A stretch of DNA of 9,279 nt from Nitrospira sp. (lineage in GTDB: Bacteria; Nitrospirota; Nitrospiria; Nitrospirales; Nitrospiraceae): NCBI GenBank assembly GCA_024998705.1, contig JACOEF010000258.1, positions 1-9,279 of the forward strand. The letters are read 5' to 3'. The notes beneath the pieces were generated by a model that searched no databases, was not told where the DNA came from, and saw only the letters and a list, made by a program, of their open reading frames with translations. Shown here piece after piece: positions 6,734 to 9,279 of the stretch. Each line of letters begins with the position of its first letter. The stretch's first letter is position 1. Made by a program: the position numbers and the translations under genes.

Positions 6734-7801
6734 ATGACGATGATCCCGCATTCAAAGCCTTCCCTTGGACAGGACGATATTCGTGCGGCGACCGAGATCC
6801 TTCGATCCGGTCAGATCGCCGAAGGCCCAATAGTCGGGCAGTTCGAGCGCGGCATGGCCGCGTACATCGGGGTGCAGGGCGGGGTGGCCGTGAGTTCCGG
6901 TACGGTTGCCTTGGAACTCGCGCTGCGCGCCATGGGGGTCGGGCATGGCGACAATGTCATCCTGCCCAGTTACGTGTGCTCGGCCCCCTGGCTGGCGGTG
7001 CAGCGGGTGGGCGCGCAAGCCAGAATCGTCGATATCGATCCGACGACCTACAATTTGGATCCACAGAAAGTGCGCAAGGCCCGTACCTCCCGTACGCGTG
7101 CGGTAATTGTTCCGCACCTGTTCGGGTTGCCGGCTGATCTGACGGCGTTGCAATCTCTCGGCATTCCCCTGATCGAAGATTGTGCGCAGACCCTCGGCGC
7201 CACGGAACAGGGCAGGGCGGTCGGCAGCGTCGGTCTCCTCACAGTCTGCTCCTTTTATGCCACAAAACTGCTGTGTACCGGCGAGGGCGGTATGGTGCTG
7301 TCGAACGACGACGCCTTGCTGGAACGGGTACGGGCGCTCCGCGAATATGATCAGGCGCCGTCACTCAATGCGGCGGCGTTCAACTGTAAGATGACGGATC
7401 TTCAAGCCGCGATCGGTGTCTCGCAACTCAACCAGCTGGGGGAGTTCCTCGAAAAACGGGCGGCGTTGGCCGCCGTCTATCACGAGAGCCTGCCTGTTGA
7501 GCTCTTCGCGCCGCCTGCGGTTCCGGCGGGGCGAACCCATGTGTATTATCGATTCATTGTACGGCTGCAACAAGGAGCGCTATCGTCCGATGAATGCACC
7601 GCGTACCTCTCGCGCATGGCCCATCGTGGTCTCCAGTGCCGCAAGCCCGTCTTTCGTCCCTTGCATCGATATCTCGAATTGCCCGACTTCCCCGCCAGTG
7701 ACGAGGCCGATGATGTCGCCATTTCGCTGCCCATCTACCCGTCGTTGAGCGAGGACCAGGTGAGGCTGGCCTCGCAGATCCTGCAGGAAGAGCTCCGGTA
7801 A
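6734..7801 (+). CDS. DegT/DnrJ/EryC1/StrS-family PLP-dependent sugar aminotransferase
   Basis: Members of this family usually transfer an amino group, often from glutamate, to a keto-sugar nucleotide for lipopolysaccharide, capsule or other glycans. The exact substrate is not readable here. With the ATG at 6734 the protein has 355 residues, usual for the family, and begins MTMIPHSKPSLGQDDI, which matches typical family N-termini. Further motifs are SGQIAEGP (25-32), the PLP-phosphate loop SSGT (54-57), IEDCAQTLGA (147-156) with Asp149 to hold the PLP ring nitrogen, SFYATKLLCTGEGG (173-186) with Lys178 as the Schiff-base lysine, and MTDLQAAIG (220-228). The frame stays open upstream to an ATG at 6575, but those 53 residues look unlike the family and lie across a likely promoter. 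The ATG at 6740 is also possible. Ribosome binding sequence is poor (GAAGA at 6716-6720). The preceding glycosyltransferase suggests a shared glycan role. Confidence 0.9.
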   Translation: MTMIPHSKPSLGQDDIRAATEILRSGQIAEGPIVGQFERGMAAYIGVQGGVAVSSGTVALELALRAMGVGHGDNVILPSYVCSAPWLAVQRVGAQARIVDIDPTTYNLDPQKVRKARTSRTRAVIVPHLFGLPADLTALQSLGIPLIEDCAQTLGATEQGRAVGSVGLLTVCSFYATKLLCTGEGGMVLSNDDALLERVRALREYDQAPSLNAAAFNCKMTDLQAAIGVSQLNQLGEFLEKRAALAAVYHESLPVELFAPPAVPAGRTHVYYRFIVRLQQGALSSDECTAYLSRMAHRGLQCRKPVFRPLHRYLELPDFPASDEADDVAISLPIYPSLSEDQVRLASQILQEELR

Positions 7802-7814
7802 CGTCGCCTCCGTC

Positions 7815-7830
7815 TTGATCTGTCGATCAA
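7815..7830 (+). other. Small perfect palindrome after the aminotransferase gene
   Basis: TTGATC and GATCAA are exact inverted repeats around TGTC, 13 bases after the stop codon. The stem is short and not GC-rich, so it may be a weak 3'-end hairpin, an operator-like site, or chance. Confidence 0.25.
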
Positions 7831-7883
7831 CTGACCCAAGCCGCGATGCTCGCCCGGTCGACGCACCCGCTGCAATCTGACCC

Positions 7884-7912
7884 TTGACCCGCGCCTCGCT
7901 GATCGTCATGAT
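7884..7912 (+). promoter_or_regulatory. Candidate sigma70 promoter of mtnA
   Basis: TTGACC at 7884-7889 matches five of six -35 bases. CATGAT at 7907-7912, after a 17-base spacer, matches four of six -10 bases. The transcript would begin about 65 bases before the mtnA ATG. The -10 box is imperfect, so confidence is modest. Confidence 0.35.
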
Positions 7913-7969
7913 GGGCACGATTTTCAGCCCGCCCTGAGACGACGGCGGATCTCTTCCCCATTCGATACC

Positions 7970-7975
7970 GGAGGA
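7970..7975 (+). promoter_or_regulatory. Strong ribosome binding site of mtnA
   Basis: GGAGGA sits 7 bases before the ATG at 7983 and is the best Shine-Dalgarno sequence in the window. It fixes the start. An ATG at 7975 is out of frame and too close to the site. Confidence 0.75.
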
Positions 7976-7982
7976 TGGTTCT

Positions 7983-9014
7983 ATGGTGCCCACCGTTGAG
8001 TGGAAAGACGGAGCGGTTCGTCTGCTGGACCAAAGCCGCCTCCCGATGCACGTCGAATTTCTAGACTGTCGTGATTATCGTGCGGTGGCACAGGCGATCC
8101 GGGAATTGAAGGTTCGTGGCGCGCCGGCGATCGGTGTCACCGCCGCCATGGGGGTGGCGCTAGGCGCGCAGGCGCTGACAGTGACCGAGTACCACGACTT
8201 TGCCAAGCAGGTCGGGGAGATTTGCAACCATCTGGCGGCATCGCGTCCGACAGCCGTTAATCTATTTTGGGCCATCGCCCGGATGAAACAAAAGCTGGAG
8301 GCACTCGACAAGAGACCCGTCGAGGAGATCAAGGCCGACCTCATCAAGGAATCGCAGGCGATCCTGGACGAAGATATCGCGCTCTGCAAAGCCATGGGAC
8401 AGCATGGGGCCGCGCTGATCGAGAGTGGCCAGACGATCCTGACCCACTGCAACGCCGGGGCGCTGGCGACGGCTGGGTACGGAACCGCCCTGGGCGTGAT
8501 CCGGGCGGCGTGGGAGCAGGGGAAGAAGATCCAGGTGATAGCCGATGAAACCAGGCCCGTGCTGCAGGGGGCGCGCCTCACGGCATGGGAACTGATGCAG
8601 GATCAAATTCCGGTAACGCTCATCACGGATAACATGGCCGGTGCCCTCATGCGCCAGGGAAAAATTCAACTCTGCGTCGTCGGCGCCGATCGGATTGCCG
8701 CCAACGGCGACGTAGCCAACAAGATCGGCACGTATTCGGTGGCTGTCCTTGCGCGGGCGCACAACATCCCCTTCTATGTGGCAGCGCCGTACTCCACCAT
8801 CGACCTCCAGACTCAATCGGGCGCCGACATTCCCATTGAGGCACGTAATCCTCTCGAAGTGACGGCAATCCATGGCAGCCATCCCATCGCTCCGCCGGGC
8901 GTGGCGGTGTTGAATCCTGCCTTCGACGTCACTCCAGCCTCCCTGATTACCGGGATCATCACCGAACGAGGCGTCTTCAGACCTGGGGACCTCGCCGCGC
9001 ATTTTTCATCCTAA
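7983..9014 (+). CDS. mtnA: S-methyl-5-thioribose-1-phosphate isomerase
   Basis: MtnA isomerises the aldose 5-methylthioribose-1-phosphate to the ketose 5-methylthioribulose-1-phosphate in the cytoplasmic methionine salvage pathway, which recovers the methylthio group left by polyamine synthesis and other SAM-consuming reactions. The 343 residues are the normal length and cover the whole eIF2B-alpha/beta/delta-like fold. Motifs are VRGAPAIGV at 44-52, [11 protein letters not shown] at 87-97, [18 protein letters not shown] at 154-171 with the catalytic Cys156, [17 protein letters not shown] at 188-204, [18 protein letters not shown] at 234-251 with catalytic Asp236, and APYSTID at 268-274. These distinguish it from the related ribose-1,5-bisphosphate isomerases and from true eIF2B subunits. 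It probably has its own promoter and a very good ribosome site. No other salvage gene lies within the window. Confidence 0.95.
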   Translation: MVPTVEWKDGAVRLLDQSRLPMHVEFLDCRDYRAVAQAIRELKVRGAPAIGVTAAMGVALGAQALTVTEYHDFAKQVGEICNHLAASRPTAVNLFWAIARMKQKLEALDKRPVEEIKADLIKESQAILDEDIALCKAMGQHGAALIESGQTILTHCNAGALATAGYGTALGVIRAAWEQGKKIQVIADETRPVLQGARLTAWELMQDQIPVTLITDNMAGALMRQGKIQLCVVGADRIAANGDVANKIGTYSVAVLARAHNIPFYVAAPYSTIDLQTQSGADIPIEARNPLEVTAIHGSHPIAPPGVAVLNPAFDVTPASLITGIITERGVFRPGDLAAHFSS

Positions 9015-9035
9015 GTGGGATGGGCTGATCCGACA

Positions 9036-9084
9036 CGTCGCCTCTGTGATCGTGAGGTGATGGTCGGGTATTCGAATGACCATC
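9036..9084 (+). terminator. Two overlapping hairpins after mtnA
   Basis: One nine-pair stem runs from 9036-9044 to 9054-9062 and includes CCTC/GAGG plus two G-T wobbles. A second stem pairs GATGGTC (9059-9065) with GACCATC (9078-9084) around a 12-base loop. They share bases 9059-9062, so they compete. Neither is followed by a T-tract. Both lie upstream of the ndk promoter, so they belong to the 3' end of the mtnA transcript. Confidence 0.3.
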
Positions 9085-9108
9085 CAACTGGTCTCGTCGT
9101 CCTGTACC

Positions 9109-9138
9109 TTGCCAGTCATTCCGTCGCTTCTTTATAAT
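9109..9138 (+). promoter_or_regulatory. Near-consensus sigma70 promoter of ndk
   Basis: TATAAT at 9133-9138 is a perfect -10 box, and TTGCCA at 9109-9114 matches five of six -35 bases, with an 18-base spacer. The transcript would start near 9145, leaving a leader of about 55 bases before the ndk ATG. This is the clearest promoter in the window and fits a well-expressed housekeeping gene. Confidence 0.75.
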
Positions 9139-9183
9139 GCCGGCTGTATTTTCATTCCGAGACGCTGTCGATATTTTTAGCTG

Positions 9184-9189
9184 AAGGAG
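9184..9189 (+). promoter_or_regulatory. Ribosome binding site of ndk
   Basis: AAGGAG lies 11 bases before the ATG at 9201. The sequence is strong but the spacing is on the long side. The match of the first codons to Ndk leaves no doubt about the start. Confidence 0.6.
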
Positions 9190-9200
9190 CCTGACGATCC

Positions 9201-9279
9201 ATGAGTGAACGAACGCTTGCCATTGTGAAACCGGATGCCGTGAAAAAGAACGCGATCGGCGATATTATCAATCGTTATG
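9201..9279 (+). CDS. ndk: Nucleoside diphosphate kinase, N-terminal part (cut by window end)
   Basis: Ndk passes the terminal phosphate from ATP to other nucleoside diphosphates through a phospho-histidine, keeping NTP and dNTP pools balanced. Only 26 codons are present, of about 140 in the family. They read MSERTLAIVKPDAVKKN and onward, matching the conserved N-terminal strand. Lys10 in VKPDAV is the conserved lysine that contacts the nucleotide phosphates. The catalytic histidine lies beyond the window. The gene has its own strong promoter and is separated from mtnA by 186 bases, so it is probably a separate transcription unit. Confidence 0.9.
   Translation, partial: MSERTLAIVKPDAVKKNAIGDIINRY

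Noticed and set aside
8262..9002. Long open frame (246 codons) on the minus strand
   Set aside because: It is antisense to the conserved core of mtnA, shows no recognisable domain and has no sign of its own promoter.
7801..9044. Exact 10-base repeat ACGTCGCCTC after both the aminotransferase and mtnA stops
   Set aside because: Many 10-base matches are expected by chance in a 9 kb window, and the flanking bases do not extend the match.

Overview
The window is a GC-rich bacterial chromosome segment, and every confident gene lies on the + strand. Gene content and protein style fit a Nitrospirota (Nitrospira-like) bacterium. That assignment is an inference from general resemblance, not from a marker gene. 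No mobile element, CRISPR array, tRNA, rRNA or prophage signal was seen.

Region 1 (about 171-4967) is a tight three-gene run. It starts with folP (dihydropteroate synthase, TTG start), which overlaps glmM (phosphoglucosamine mutase) by 8 bases. A 26-base gap then leads to comEC, the DNA-uptake channel with its C-terminal metallo-beta-lactamase-like domain. The first two genes supply folate and UDP-GlcNAc precursors. comEC is probably co-transcribed, but has only a weak ribosome binding site. The 170 bases before folP hold no gene I can name.

Region 2 (4968-5368) is the only gap over 300 bases. It holds no convincing gene but is rich in inverted repeats, including several copies of CGACAG in both orientations. 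It lies just upstream of a GT4-type glycosyltransferase (5369-6550).

Region 3 (6551-7801) holds a possible 3' hairpin, a good sigma70-type promoter (TTGTCA, 18-base spacer, TAGAAT) and a DegT/DnrJ/EryC1/StrS-family PLP aminotransferase. The promoter and the family alignment both argue that this gene starts near 6734, not at the farther upstream ATG at 6575. The glycosyltransferase and aminotransferase look like a small surface-glycan pair set between housekeeping genes, though each may have its own promoter.

Region 4 (7802-9279) holds mtnA (methylthioribose-1-phosphate isomerase, methionine salvage) with a strong GGAGGA site. After an intergenic region with hairpins and a near-consensus promoter (TTGCCA, 18, TATAAT) comes the first 26 codons of ndk, cut by the window end.

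The window is mainly housekeeping. I found no convincing undescribed system. The points most worth checking are the inverted-repeat leader before the glycosyltransferase, the altered metal-ligand motif in ComEC, and the aminotransferase start.
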